From: a virus
Strand: one strand, 5' to 3'
DNA length: 21,249 nt
Virus record (IMG/VR): IMGVR_UViG_3300035670_001410
Span: 1 to 21,249 of that record
The translations under genes and the position numbers were made by a program. Within the stretch, counting starts at the first letter, position 1. Every line of letters begins with the position of its first letter. The notes beneath the pieces were generated by a model, which did no database searches, was not told the origin of the DNA, and saw only the letters and a list, made by a program, of their open reading frames with translations. Positions 5,426 to 12,228 of this stretch are shown here, one piece after another.

Positions 5426-6502
5426 CTAATCTTTAGACGGTACAAATTCAAATGACCACCATTTCTGTTTATTTCTACAAGATTTGCTCCTTTTATTATC
5501 TGCAAAAAAAACAGCCCCATGAGTAAAATATCCTTCATTTATCAATTTCCAAATTTTTGATTTCATTCTTGTTTTATAAAAAGCGAGGCTAGAAAATTTT
5601 GCTAAAATTCTAAAACCTTGTTCATGCATAAAAAAACTAGTTACATCTACAAATTTTTGTCCTAATCCAAACCCAACATAATCTGGATGAATGACGCAAC
5701 GATTAGAGTGAAGAATCATTTTTTTTGTTTTATCAACATGTGGAACATAATTGCTATACGCTGTAAAACCAATCTGTTTATTATCATCAAACAATCCAAA
5801 AAAATAATTTTTCCCACCAGCTAAGCGATTATTTAAATAATGATACTTGCTAAAATATTTCCAAGATTTTCCGTTTTGAAGTTGTCTAACATCAAATTTA
5901 AGTTTTTCTGTTCGTGGTTTCCGAAGACCCCTCCGAAATTCTTGAATATTACAATCTATAATCCAATCAGGATCAATCCATTCAATTTGTTTTGAAAATT
6001 TTCTTGCATGCTTTTGGATTGTATGACTCATAACTTTTGCGACTGTTCTATCAACCACAGATGTCCATTCATCAATGACACAGATTTTTTCTTCATTGTT
6101 TGCTAATTGCAAAGCAATTTCTGCTCTAAATTTTTGACCGTTTGATAAAGTTTTGGCAGGTCTAACCCAACAAGGAACTTGAGACAAACCAACCGAACAT
6201 AAATATTTAGCACATTCATCATAAGAAAATTTTTTATCAAATTGTTCAAGGACTGGAATATCTTCTTTTAATAAATTACTAAAACAATCTTCAGTATATA
6301 AATATTTTGCTAAAGTTGTTTTTCCAGATCCGCTAGACCCTACAATTAATCCAATATTCCACAATTCAGGAAATTCGCATTCTACTTTAAAATAATGTTT
6401 TAACTTTTCAGACAAGTTGAGATCAACGCTATTAGCAGCTTTAATACAACGAAAAGTTTCAAATGGTTCGCTAATTAATTCAAATTCTATTATATTCTTC
6501 AT
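5426..6502 (-). CDS. ABC-type ATPase fused to a GNAT acetyltransferase domain (COG2401-like; possible DNA-modifying acyltransferase)
   Basis: A 358-residue two-domain protein. Residues 1-190 are an ABC-type ATPase: Walker A GSSGSGKT (55-62), signature LSNGQKFRAEIA (119-130), Walker B KICVIDEW (139-146). Residues about 205-340 look like a GNAT fold: KYHYLNNRLAGG, then FFGLFDDNKQIGFTAYSNYV (strands), and CVIHPDYVGFGLGQKF (269-284), which resembles the acetyl-CoA pyrophosphate loop (R/Q-x-x-G-x-G/A). This ABC-plus-acetyltransferase architecture is a known orthologous group (COG2401), and the phage Mu Mom DNA modifier is also an acyltransferase of GNAT fold, so a role in modifying DNA or RNA is inferred, not shown. 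The start overlaps the ParB-like stop (ATGA, 6499-6502) and lacks its own ribosome binding site, so the two are co-translated. The gene is AT-rich and GATC-poor relative to its neighbours. Confidence 0.8.
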   Translation of the reverse strand: MKNIIEFELISEPFETFRCIKAANSVDLNLSEKLKHYFKVECEFPELWNIGLIVGSSGSGKTTLAKYLYTEDCFSNLLKEDIPVLEQFDKKFSYDECAKYLCSVGLSQVPCWVRPAKTLSNGQKFRAEIALQLANNEEKICVIDEWTSVVDRTVAKVMSHTIQKHARKFSKQIEWIDPDWIIDCNIQEFRRGLRKPRTEKLKFDVRQLQNGKSWKYFSKYHYLNNRLAGGKNYFFGLFDDNKQIGFTAYSNYVPHVDKTKKMILHSNRCVIHPDYVGFGLGQKFVDVTSFFMHEQGFRILAKFSSLAFYKTRMKSKIWKLINEGYFTHGAVFFADNKRSKSCRNKQKWWSFEFVPSKD

Positions 6503-7047
6503 GCTATTTTTACCGCATAGCCTTGATTTTTTAATGATTCAAATAGGTCTTGTTGTTGCGTTTCATTTTCTAGTTCAATAATTAACAGATATTCATTAAT
6601 GATTCTACCTTTGCTAATAAAGTTAGATTGAACATTATTATTAAGAAAATGATTTTCATTAAATCCTATCACATCTAATTTTTCTAATTCAAATTCATCT
6701 ATACTTAACTTTAGATCTTCAATCTCTATTTTTAAAAGATCGTTATCCCACGTGCTGAGTTCTGCAAGTCTATTATCAGCAATGACATAGGCTCGTCTCT
6801 GAGCATCACTAAGATGCTCGGCTCTAACACAAGGCACTTCTTTCCATCCCAAGATCAGAGCGGCTTTATAGCGTCCGTGGCCTGCAATAATCCCGTTATC
6901 TTTATCGATCAAGATAGGAGACAGAAACCCAAACTCTTTTATGCTCTCTGCAATCTTTTGAATCTGATCTTCTGAATGAAGCCTAGGATTATTCTTGTAT
7001 GGTAAGAGCTTTGATAGCTCTATGGTTTCAAACTTTAGATCTTTCAT
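6499..7047 (-). CDS. ParB-like nuclease/DNA-binding domain protein, partner of the ABC-GNAT protein
   Basis: 182 residues. The N-terminal ParB/Sulfiredoxin-type domain shows LLPYKNNPRLH (14-24) and the signature IIAGHGRYKAAL (53-64), then VPCVRAEHLSDAQRRAYVIADNRLAE (71-96), as in the ParB-like modules next to phage DNA methylases and modification enzymes. The family includes CTPases, nucleases and DNA binders; the biochemical role here is unknown. Residues 150-182 (NEYLLIIELENETQQQDLFE, then NQGYAVKIA) form a small alpha/beta unit. Translation couples to the ABC-GNAT gene by ATGA; AGGAAAGTTAAAAT precedes the ATG. Residues 1 to about 120 are encoded in GATC-rich DNA (6 sites in 358 bases) and the rest in GATC-free AT-rich DNA, suggesting a junction inside the gene. 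Confidence 0.85.
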   Translation of the reverse strand: MKDLKFETIELSKLLPYKNNPRLHSEDQIQKIAESIKEFGFLSPILIDKDNGIIAGHGRYKAALILGWKEVPCVRAEHLSDAQRRAYVIADNRLAELSTWDNDLLKIEIEDLKLSIDEFELEKLDVIGFNENHFLNNNVQSNFISKGRIINEYLLIIELENETQQQDLFESLKNQGYAVKIA

Positions 7048-7050
7048 ATT

Positions 7051-7218
7051 TTAACTTTCCTTTTTTGTTTGTATTTCTTTTTTTATTTTAGCGTTGCTCC
7101 CGCAAATACAACACAAGTTACCTTCTACGTGACCGCCACACTCACACTCTAGCCATGTAAAACTCTCTGTCATACATTTACAACGATCACAGATTTGCAC
7201 TTGGATTATCTCTATCAT
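7051..7218 (-). CDS. Small zinc-ribbon protein (55 residues)
   Basis: A 55-residue ORF too short for most gene callers. It starts MIEIIQVQICDRCKC at 7218 and has Cys in the pattern CDRCKC (10-15), CEC (25-27) and CCICG (36-40), which fits a zinc ribbon or rubredoxin-like knuckle with CxxC pairs; the tail is Lys-rich. The start overlaps the upstream stop as ATGA (7215-7218), and its own stop lies three bases before the ParB-like ATG, so it is well integrated in the operon. An adaptor or nucleic-acid contact is plausible. Confidence 0.7.
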   Translation of the reverse strand: MIEIIQVQICDRCKCMTESFTWLECECGGHVEGNLCCICGSNAKIKKEIQTKKES

Positions 7219-7451
7219 AACTTCTTTTCTCCTGATGCTCTGAGAGCCACTAGATACTTGTCATATAGCCTTATGGCTATCTTGATTATATCTGGCTCTA
7301 CCCGTGGCCTTTTAGATTTTAGATAGGCTCTAAGCGTTTCCTTGGCTGTGATATCTTTAGGATGCTCAGGATCTCGTAGCCAGTCGGTAGCGAAATCACC
7401 GAGCAAAGAATCTTTGCCTTTATATCTCAAACAAAACTGATCGAATTTCAT
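7215..7451 (-). CDS. YozE-like (SAM-like fold) small protein
   Basis: A 78-residue protein. MKFDQFCLRYKGKDSLLGDF, then ATDWLRDPEHPKD and a helical ETLRAYLKSK with a C-terminal IRLYDKYLVAL, resembles the YozE/SAM-like family (F-x-Q-x-L-x-R-Y, x-D-x-x-G-x-x-A-x-D, F/H-P-K, YL), which are short helical proteins of unknown function in Firmicutes and phages. The ATG at 7451 overlaps the upstream stop (ATGA) and has AGGAGGCTAGGGAG before it. The downstream zinc-ribbon gene is coupled in the same way. Family match made by eye; function unknown. Confidence 0.6.
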   Translation of the reverse strand: MKFDQFCLRYKGKDSLLGDFATDWLRDPEHPKDITAKETLRAYLKSKRPRVEPDIIKIAIRLYDKYLVALRASGEKKL

Positions 7452-7798
7452 CTCCCTAGCCTCCTACATCCTACAACTATGCAATCGGTTGTGTTAGATC
7501 CCTGATGTTTTAAAGATCCATCCTGAGCCTGATAAACGAGATCCAGAGGCACAAGCAGATCTTTCCTAAATGGCAACGCACTTTTAATAAGAGAGCTCAC
7601 GATATAATAGACTCCCTCTTGAGGATCAGGAAGCCCACCAACTTTTCCGTATGTCACAAGCGAAACAGGCACACCATCGATAGAACTAGAATCGCTATAG
7701 ACTATGGCACATCTAGCACAGCCACGAGATTCAAACTCTCTCGTGATGCCTGTCTCTGAAAGAATTCTAATAGTGTGAGGAGTAAGATTTATAATCAT
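7448..7798 (-). CDS. Conserved phage hypothetical protein
   Basis: A 116-residue protein starting MIINLTPHTIRILSETG. The pattern INLTPHxIxI, then an Arg/Cys turn (ESRGCARCAIV), VDGVPV-like IDGVPVSLVTYGKVGGLPDP, YYIVSSLI, ALPFRKDLLVPLDLV and a C-terminal CIVVGCRRL is one I recognise from many phage genomes as a conserved protein of unknown function. It is all-beta by appearance. It overlaps the next gene by ATGA and starts one base after the end of the ParB-like gene at 7800. Function unknown. Confidence 0.75.
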   Translation of the reverse strand: MIINLTPHTIRILSETGITREFESRGCARCAIVYSDSSSIDGVPVSLVTYGKVGGLPDPQEGVYYIVSSLIKSALPFRKDLLVPLDLVYQAQDGSLKHQGSNTTDCIVVGCRRLGR

Positions 7799-7799
7799 T

Positions 7800-8495
7800 T
7801 TACACGCTCGTAATTTCTGGCTCTTGCATCGAGCTCATGACTTTTACCAAAGCTCTCCAAGCTCCAAGATCTGCTTCGTAATCTGTGATCGGTGCTTTTG
7901 TTGTGCTGATGATCCTAGACCATCTTTGAATCTGTGCTCTAAAGTCTTCTTTGATAGCTGTAGGGATCTCAAGCTTATCTGTGCGCTTATGTTTAATTTC
8001 CTCTTCCTCGATCTCTGGTTCTTCATCTTCCTCGATTTCTAACTCGTCTTCAAACATCTCTTTGATCTTATCGGCATCTATCTCAGGAAATTCAAATCTA
8101 GTTTCTAGCACATCGACATTAATTTCAGATTCTTTTAGATACTCGGCTAGGCTCTTCTCAGTAACAACGCCGTATTGAGAAGCAAAGGCAAGAACTCTCT
8201 CACGAGCTTGACGCTCCGAGGTTGCTTCGATCCATACCACAGGGAGAGCAGGAATCTCGTAGCCTTGAGCCTTGAGCTTAGAGAGTACTGTTAGACGTTG
8301 GTGTCCGTCTAGTATCACATGACTAGTCTCTCCTTTCCAGACAAAGAAAGGCGCAAGAAAGCCTTGTTCAAGAATTTCTTTCTTGAGTTTTTCCTCTGCT
8401 TCTTTGGGAAGCTTCTTAAGCTCTCCTTGCAACGGAACAAGAGACTCAAGAGCTACTGTATCGGCAGCTTGACAAGCGATTTTAATAGTCTTCAT
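7800..8495 (-). CDS. ParB-like protein with acidic C-terminal region
   Basis: 231 residues, the second ParB-type protein of the window. Residues about 15-100 hold the ParB-like core: LESLVPLQGELKKLP, then EILEQGFLAPFFVW and the signature VILDGHQRLTVLSKL (60-74), then LPVVWIEATSERQARERVLA. Residues 155-170 are almost all acidic (ELEIEEDEEPEIEEEE) and would form a flexible linker or DNA-mimicking stretch; a helical domain follows (RAQIQRWSRIIS). Such proteins occur beside phage replication genes and beside modification enzymes; whether this one acts on DNA is not shown. The ATG at 8495 overlaps the upstream stop (ATGA), with GGAGGATCTAAA in front. Confidence 0.8.
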   Translation of the reverse strand: MKTIKIACQAADTVALESLVPLQGELKKLPKEAEEKLKKEILEQGFLAPFFVWKGETSHVILDGHQRLTVLSKLKAQGYEIPALPVVWIEATSERQARERVLAFASQYGVVTEKSLAEYLKESEINVDVLETRFEFPEIDADKIKEMFEDELEIEEDEEPEIEEEEIKHKRTDKLEIPTAIKEDFRAQIQRWSRIISTTKAPITDYEADLGAWRALVKVMSSMQEPEITSV

Positions 8496-8698
8496 TTTAG
8501 ATCCTCCAAATCAAATTCTTTGTTTAAAACTCTAGCGTTTAGGAAATTATAAAAATAGAGATCAAATCTTGATCCCAAGGTAACTAGATATTTTTTTGTT
8601 TTAAAAAGATACTCAATATTTATTACAAACTCATAGTGTGGTTTGACTTTCTTTAAGACTCTGTACTCTTCGAGAGTCACAATAACATGCCTACGCAA
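8492..8698 (-). CDS. Hypothetical small basic protein, TTG start
   Basis: A 68-residue protein if started at the TTG 8698, which has GGAGG seven bases upstream (8706-8710) and overlaps the primase-helicase stop by only eight bases. A longer reading from a TTG at 8755 would lie 65 bases inside that gene and has no ribosome binding site. The product is basic and rich in aromatic residues (YEFVINIEYLFKTKKYLVTL, YFYNFLNARVL), probably alpha/beta. An 18-base direct repeat makes KKVKPH appear twice in the long reading. Couples to the ParB-like gene through ATGA. Function unknown. Confidence 0.55.
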   Translation of the reverse strand: MRRHVIVTLEEYRVLKKVKPHYEFVINIEYLFKTKKYLVTLGSRFDLYFYNFLNARVLNKEFDLEDLK

Positions 8699-8732
8699 AT
8701 AGCGATCCTCCAAATGTGGTTTGACTTTCTTT
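8637..8732. repeat. Exact 18-base direct repeat, 78 bases apart
   Basis: TGTGGTTTGACTTTCTTT occurs at 8637-8654 and 8715-8732. The distance is a multiple of three, so one reading frame gives KKVKPH at both places. One copy is in the tail of the primase-helicase gene and the other in the small gene after it, so the small gene may have arisen or been extended by a local duplication. Confidence 0.7.
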
Positions 8733-10484
8733 GTAATACGGATGAGATTTTTCAAGCTGCACTAGACAGCGTTTTTTAGATTCATATTTGAGCATCACAA
8801 AGCTCTCGTCTGCAATGCCTACAGATCTGCACTTCTCAAGATCAAGACGCCTCGAGTCTTTGAATCTATTTAGCACCAGATAGTTATCCGAGTCTTGGAG
8901 AGCTTGACTTAAACCTTTTTGATTTCCTGAATCGACTTTACTTCTTGAGCTTACCTTGTGTGGCTGCCAGACAGAGATCGCATGGATGTTGTATCTCATG
9001 GCCATCTCGATAAGCGAAGCATAGGCTTGAGCTTTCAACTCGTGGGATCTTGGATCTGTACGAGACATGATGTAATCAAAGTTATCTACGATCACAAGCG
9101 ATGCTCCTGACTCGATCAAGATCTTCACTTCATCGAGGACTTGCTCAACCGTGGTTTTAATTCCTTCGAGTTCAGAAACTAAAAGCTTAGTAGCTACCTG
9201 CGCAAACTCAAAACTCGTGGGCAGGTATCCTGTCCATCCAGAAATCGCTGTGCTCAGATTCTGATCAAGGCTAGCTCGATCTCCTTCGAGAGAGATCAGA
9301 CCCACGGTCACATCTCGCCAAGCTGCATGAATAGCAATCTGATTTACGAATGTTGACTTCCCTATACCTGATGGTGCCAAAATCCCGCTAGTTTGCCTTT
9401 GGATGAATCCCCCACCGAGGAGAGTAGTAAGATAGTGCCATGGTGTCTCGCAAACAATCTTGGAGGCAATAGGCTCGATTTTAGACCCTATTTTTAAAAA
9501 CGCCTTTTGTTTTTTTGTCAGCGAGATTTTACTTTGACCTTTTAGGGTTTCCATAACTTTTTCTTTTGTGAGCATGGGATCTTTCTTAAGCCAGTCGTTC
9601 AAGTCTTTTGTGGGAAGATGAAATCTTGAGACGCCTTCAAACCCAAGCTGGTTGTAGAATTGCTCGGCGCACTTGTCTCCTGCTTCGTCCATATCGACAC
9701 AGAGCCAGACTTCCCATGACTCTGGTATCCACTGCAAAAGGCTCGCTACATATACAGACGAGGCACCGTTGGGTAGCGAGCAGATGTTTCTCAAGCCTAT
9801 CGAGTATCCTGAGAGTGCATCAATCTCGCCTTCTGTGATTATCACAAACTCACCGTTTGACTCATGTAGCAAATGCTGGCCTATCAATAGTTGCGTAGGA
9901 TGATCTTTAAACTCAAACCAGCTTTTCAAGCCTTCTCCAAGACAGCGTTTTATTTTCCCGTTGACGAGAAGCCATCCATCGTCTGACCAGATGTGAAGCG
10001 GAAACCTAATGCACTGTTCGCCGTAACTAGAAACTTTAAAATCATCGAGAGCTTCGACCGTCAAGCCTCTTGCGATTAGATAGTTTAAAAGTGATGGATA
10101 TTTTTCTTGACTCACAAGCACTGGAGGATTCTTGCGTTTCTTTTCGATCTTAGAAATCAACTCTGGCACATCTTCAAAGAAGACTTCATTCTCGAAGGGA
10201 TCTCGTAGAGGCTCACCCATAAGCTGTGTAAGCTTGAACCAACCTCCTGAAGATTGGCAAGAGAAGCAATGCCAAAGCCCAGTGAACGAGTTGATTGTTG
10301 TGGACTCGTTTGTCTTGCTACGCCCACAGGCTGGACAAGGCGAGAATCTAAGCTCTCCTTTGCTTTCACGTTTAAGAACTTTAACTCGCCCAGATAAGAA
10401 GGCTTCGATCTCGCCAACTCTAGGCAAGCGAAATTGACGCCTAGATTTTTTGAACACATTTAGCGGATCTTGTTTATCCCACAT
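8691..10484 (-). CDS. Phage primase-helicase (zinc finger, TOPRIM, DnaB-like helicase)
   Basis: 597 residues in the order of T7 gp4/Twinkle-type enzymes: a zinc-binding domain with CPAC (50-53) and CFSC (73-76); a TOPRIM fold with ITEGEIDALS (216-225) and the DxD-like VDMDEAGD (263-270); then a RecA-like replicative helicase with Walker A LAPSGIGKST (369-378), an acidic residue in SLEGDR (399-403) and Walker B LVIVDNFD (463-470), and VWQPHK later as an H-motif-like stretch. It should unwind the fork and make RNA primers for phage replication. It overlaps the upstream initiator-like gene by 11 bases and the small gene downstream by 8. The length and all key motifs look intact; a primase role depends on the zinc finger being functional. 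Confidence 0.92.
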   Translation of the reverse strand: MWDKQDPLNVFKKSRRQFRLPRVGEIEAFLSGRVKVLKRESKGELRFSPCPACGRSKTNESTTINSFTGLWHCFSCQSSGGWFKLTQLMGEPLRDPFENEVFFEDVPELISKIEKKRKNPPVLVSQEKYPSLLNYLIARGLTVEALDDFKVSSYGEQCIRFPLHIWSDDGWLLVNGKIKRCLGEGLKSWFEFKDHPTQLLIGQHLLHESNGEFVIITEGEIDALSGYSIGLRNICSLPNGASSVYVASLLQWIPESWEVWLCVDMDEAGDKCAEQFYNQLGFEGVSRFHLPTKDLNDWLKKDPMLTKEKVMETLKGQSKISLTKKQKAFLKIGSKIEPIASKIVCETPWHYLTTLLGGGFIQRQTSGILAPSGIGKSTFVNQIAIHAAWRDVTVGLISLEGDRASLDQNLSTAISGWTGYLPTSFEFAQVATKLLVSELEGIKTTVEQVLDEVKILIESGASLVIVDNFDYIMSRTDPRSHELKAQAYASLIEMAMRYNIHAISVWQPHKVSSRSKVDSGNQKGLSQALQDSDNYLVLNRFKDSRRLDLEKCRSVGIADESFVMLKYESKKRCLVQLEKSHPYYKESQTTFGGSLFA

Positions 10485-11550
10485 CTTGGCTATCTCTCTT
10501 TGTGATTTTAATTTCTGCTGCTGGATCGTCCTCGCCTTGATAGTTCAGCACATCGACAGGAAAATGGGCTTCTAGCTCAATGCGTCCATTTTGTGTTGCA
10601 TATGCTTCTACTGTAGGATCTATAAAAATTGAAGTGAGGTTTTTGATAAACTGGCTAGGCTTTCTATCTGGAGACATCAGAAGGTGGGGACGTTCTCGAT
10701 CAAACTTAGGCTTTCCAAACTCGTCCTTGAGATCCGTTTCTCTGGCACATATCGAGAGCCAAGCTGCTCCTAGCTTCTGACCTCCGTATTTTAGGAAGGC
10801 TCTAGCTAGCTCATCGTATTCTTTCTTGGCTGTGCTAGGCAAGCCTCTAGGTTCTTCAGAATACCAGACAGGCATAATTGGCTTGTCGATTGACATTCGG
10901 CCATATTGACATTGTGCTTTCATCCAGAGTTGAGCACATCCCTTCACAAACGCATTAGCAAGTCTAGCTTTCTCTAGGCGTTCTCTAGTGCGAGCTTTGC
11001 GCTCTTCGTGTTCTGTCTGCTTTTTAACCTCTTGATAGACTATCGAGAAGAGAGATCTTTCTTGAGCTGGAAGTTTTGCAACAAGCTCAGGAGTCAACTT
11101 TCTCATGATCTCAACTTCTCCATAATGCACGTGGCTAGTAAAGCCTTGCATGTCATCGCCTTGGAAAACCTCATAGCGATAGGTTCCAAGATTAGCTAGT
11201 CGGATAAGTTGGCGTTGACGCTCTGTGCCTCGTAGCTCTTGACTCGCTACAAGTTTAAGCACATGAGAAACTATGATCTCTGATGAAGTTCTAACAAGAT
11301 CTGATTGATCATATTGGTGATAGACATTGATTAGCCCGTAGTTTGCTAGCTTTTTTAAATATCTTGAAAGAGTTCTTATGCTAGATAGACAATCTTTTTT
11401 TAGCATATTTAAAGAGATAACTTTTCCATATTTCCCTTTATCTTTTGAAACTAGGATTGAGTTGAGTAGCAACACATCACAGGAATTAAATTCGATTTCT
11501 TTTAATTGGGAATTAAGATCTGCTAGAAACTCAGTTATATTTTTAATCAT
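10474..11550 (-). CDS. Winged-helix protein, probable replication initiator (lambda O-like position)
   Basis: 358 residues from the ATG 11550, which overlaps the upstream stop as ATGA and has GAGGTCAAAAA in front (a start 15 bases upstream is less likely). Residues about 15-90 form a winged helix (LNMLKKDCLSSIRTLSRYLKKLANYGLINVYHQYD) closely similar to the gene just upstream. The centre is charged and helical (KKQTEHEERKARTRERLEK), and the C-terminal 130 residues hold a conserved-looking segment (KPIMPVWYSEEPRGLP, LARAFLKYGGQKLGAAWLSI). The gene lies directly before the primase-helicase and after the palindrome-rich control region, the place for an origin-binding initiator, but no origin contact can be proven from sequence. 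Confidence 0.65.
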   Translation of the reverse strand: MIKNITEFLADLNSQLKEIEFNSCDVLLLNSILVSKDKGKYGKVISLNMLKKDCLSSIRTLSRYLKKLANYGLINVYHQYDQSDLVRTSSEIIVSHVLKLVASQELRGTERQRQLIRLANLGTYRYEVFQGDDMQGFTSHVHYGEVEIMRKLTPELVAKLPAQERSLFSIVYQEVKKQTEHEERKARTRERLEKARLANAFVKGCAQLWMKAQCQYGRMSIDKPIMPVWYSEEPRGLPSTAKKEYDELARAFLKYGGQKLGAAWLSICARETDLKDEFGKPKFDRERPHLLMSPDRKPSQFIKNLTSIFIDPTVEAYATQNGRIELEAHFPVDVLNYQGEDDPAAEIKITKRDSQDVG

Positions 11551-12032
11551 TTTTTGACCTCGCATCTTACTAGCTCATAAGATCCAAAGTCAACATCACT
11601 AAAAAACCCTTGTTTGACATAATCTTTATAGGTTTCTAATCTTTGTTTTCCTTTTCCAGCAAACGTTTCAATTAATTTTAGATCTTTAACTTTGCTATAA
11701 TCGTTGTAGAACCAGCACAGCAACAAAGGAGAAACCTCAATCATTGAATGCAATCGCACTTTATGATCTTTGTCATACTGGTGATAGACATTGATTAGCT
11801 TATAGTTTGCAAGTTTTCTTAAATGACGAGAAACTGTTGCCGTACTAGACAATAGTAGCTTTGAAAACTCTTGTAACGACATCTCAAAATAATTTTTTTT
11901 GACTTTAACTGAATTAACACAGATCCCAATAAGCAAACCATCTAGCAAATCAAACTCTTTACTCTTAAGAGTCTTGTTTAATCTAGCACAGAAATCTACT
12001 AGAGCACTCAAATCAGCTTTTTCAAGCCTCAT
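11547..12032 (-). CDS. Winged-helix regulator, paralogue of the following gene
   Basis: 161 residues. The ATG at 12032 is preceded by GCGGAGGTTATT, a very strong ribosome binding site. Residues 50-100 are a winged helix (MSLQEFSKLLLSSTATVSRH, then LRKLANYKLINVYHQYD). The stretch from SRHLRKLANY to INVYHQYD matches the downstream protein almost exactly, and a second shared stretch is FSDVDFGSYELVR versus FTSHVHYGEVEIMR. This shorter copy lacks the long C-terminal part of its neighbour. As the first gene after the control region it may be the local regulator, possibly binding the palindromes at 12548-12607; this is inference. Confidence 0.7.
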   Translation of the reverse strand: MRLEKADLSALVDFCARLNKTLKSKEFDLLDGLLIGICVNSVKVKKNYFEMSLQEFSKLLLSSTATVSRHLRKLANYKLINVYHQYDKDHKVRLHSMIEVSPLLLCWFYNDYSKVKDLKLIETFAGKGKQRLETYKDYVKQGFFSDVDFGSYELVRCEVKK

Positions 12033-12070
12033 AATAACCTCCGCAAAAAGTTAAAATTACACACCTAACG

Positions 12071-12099
12071 GTAAACTAAAACTATTAGATTTTATTATA
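12071..12099 (-). promoter_or_regulatory. Minus-strand -10 box and leader motif for the gene at 12032
   Basis: TATAAT at 12099-12094 (minus) is a perfect -10 box, inside a small dyad (AGATT...AATCT). The expected -35 region (ACTAGA) is poor, so an activator may be needed. The motif TTTTAGTTTAC at 12081-12071 is in the transcript leader and is identical to the one at 2108-2118. Confidence 0.45.
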
Positions 12100-12127
12100 A
12101 TCTTTAACTACAAAAATCTAGTAAATA

Positions 12128-12157
12128 TTGACAAATAGGCTCATTTATATATATAAA
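12128..12157 (+). promoter_or_regulatory. Plus-strand sigma70-like promoter
   Basis: TTGACA (12128-12133) is a perfect -35 box; TATAAA (12152-12157) follows after 18 bases, with TATATA at 16 bases as an alternative. It points away from the gene at 12032, toward a candidate short RNA that ends in a terminator 70 bases downstream; there is no plus-strand gene beyond. Confidence 0.6.
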
Positions 12158-12160
12158 CAA

Positions 12161-12228
12161 GTCATCCCTACAAAATTTTGATCAAATAAGCATAATAACC
12201 TAGCACACCTAGTAGGGATTCTTTTTTT
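12161..12228 (+). ncRNA. Candidate short non-coding RNA (about 65 bases) with intrinsic terminator
   Basis: Starts just after the promoter at 12128-12157. Arm ATCCCTAC (12164-12171) at its 5' end pairs perfectly with GTAGGGAT (12212-12219) at its 3' end, followed by TC and seven T (12222-12228), so the RNA closes on itself and ends in a U-tract. The 40-base loop contains the palindrome TTTGATCAAA and no ORF of note. The transcript is antisense to any long leader of the replication gene at 12032, which would suit copy-number or timing control. The promoter and terminator are visible; expression and function are inferred. Confidence 0.5.

Noticed and set aside
10132-10437. A 101-residue plus-strand ORF inside the primase-helicase gene
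   Set aside because: Lies fully opposite a gene with clear zinc-finger and TOPRIM motifs; no start signals.
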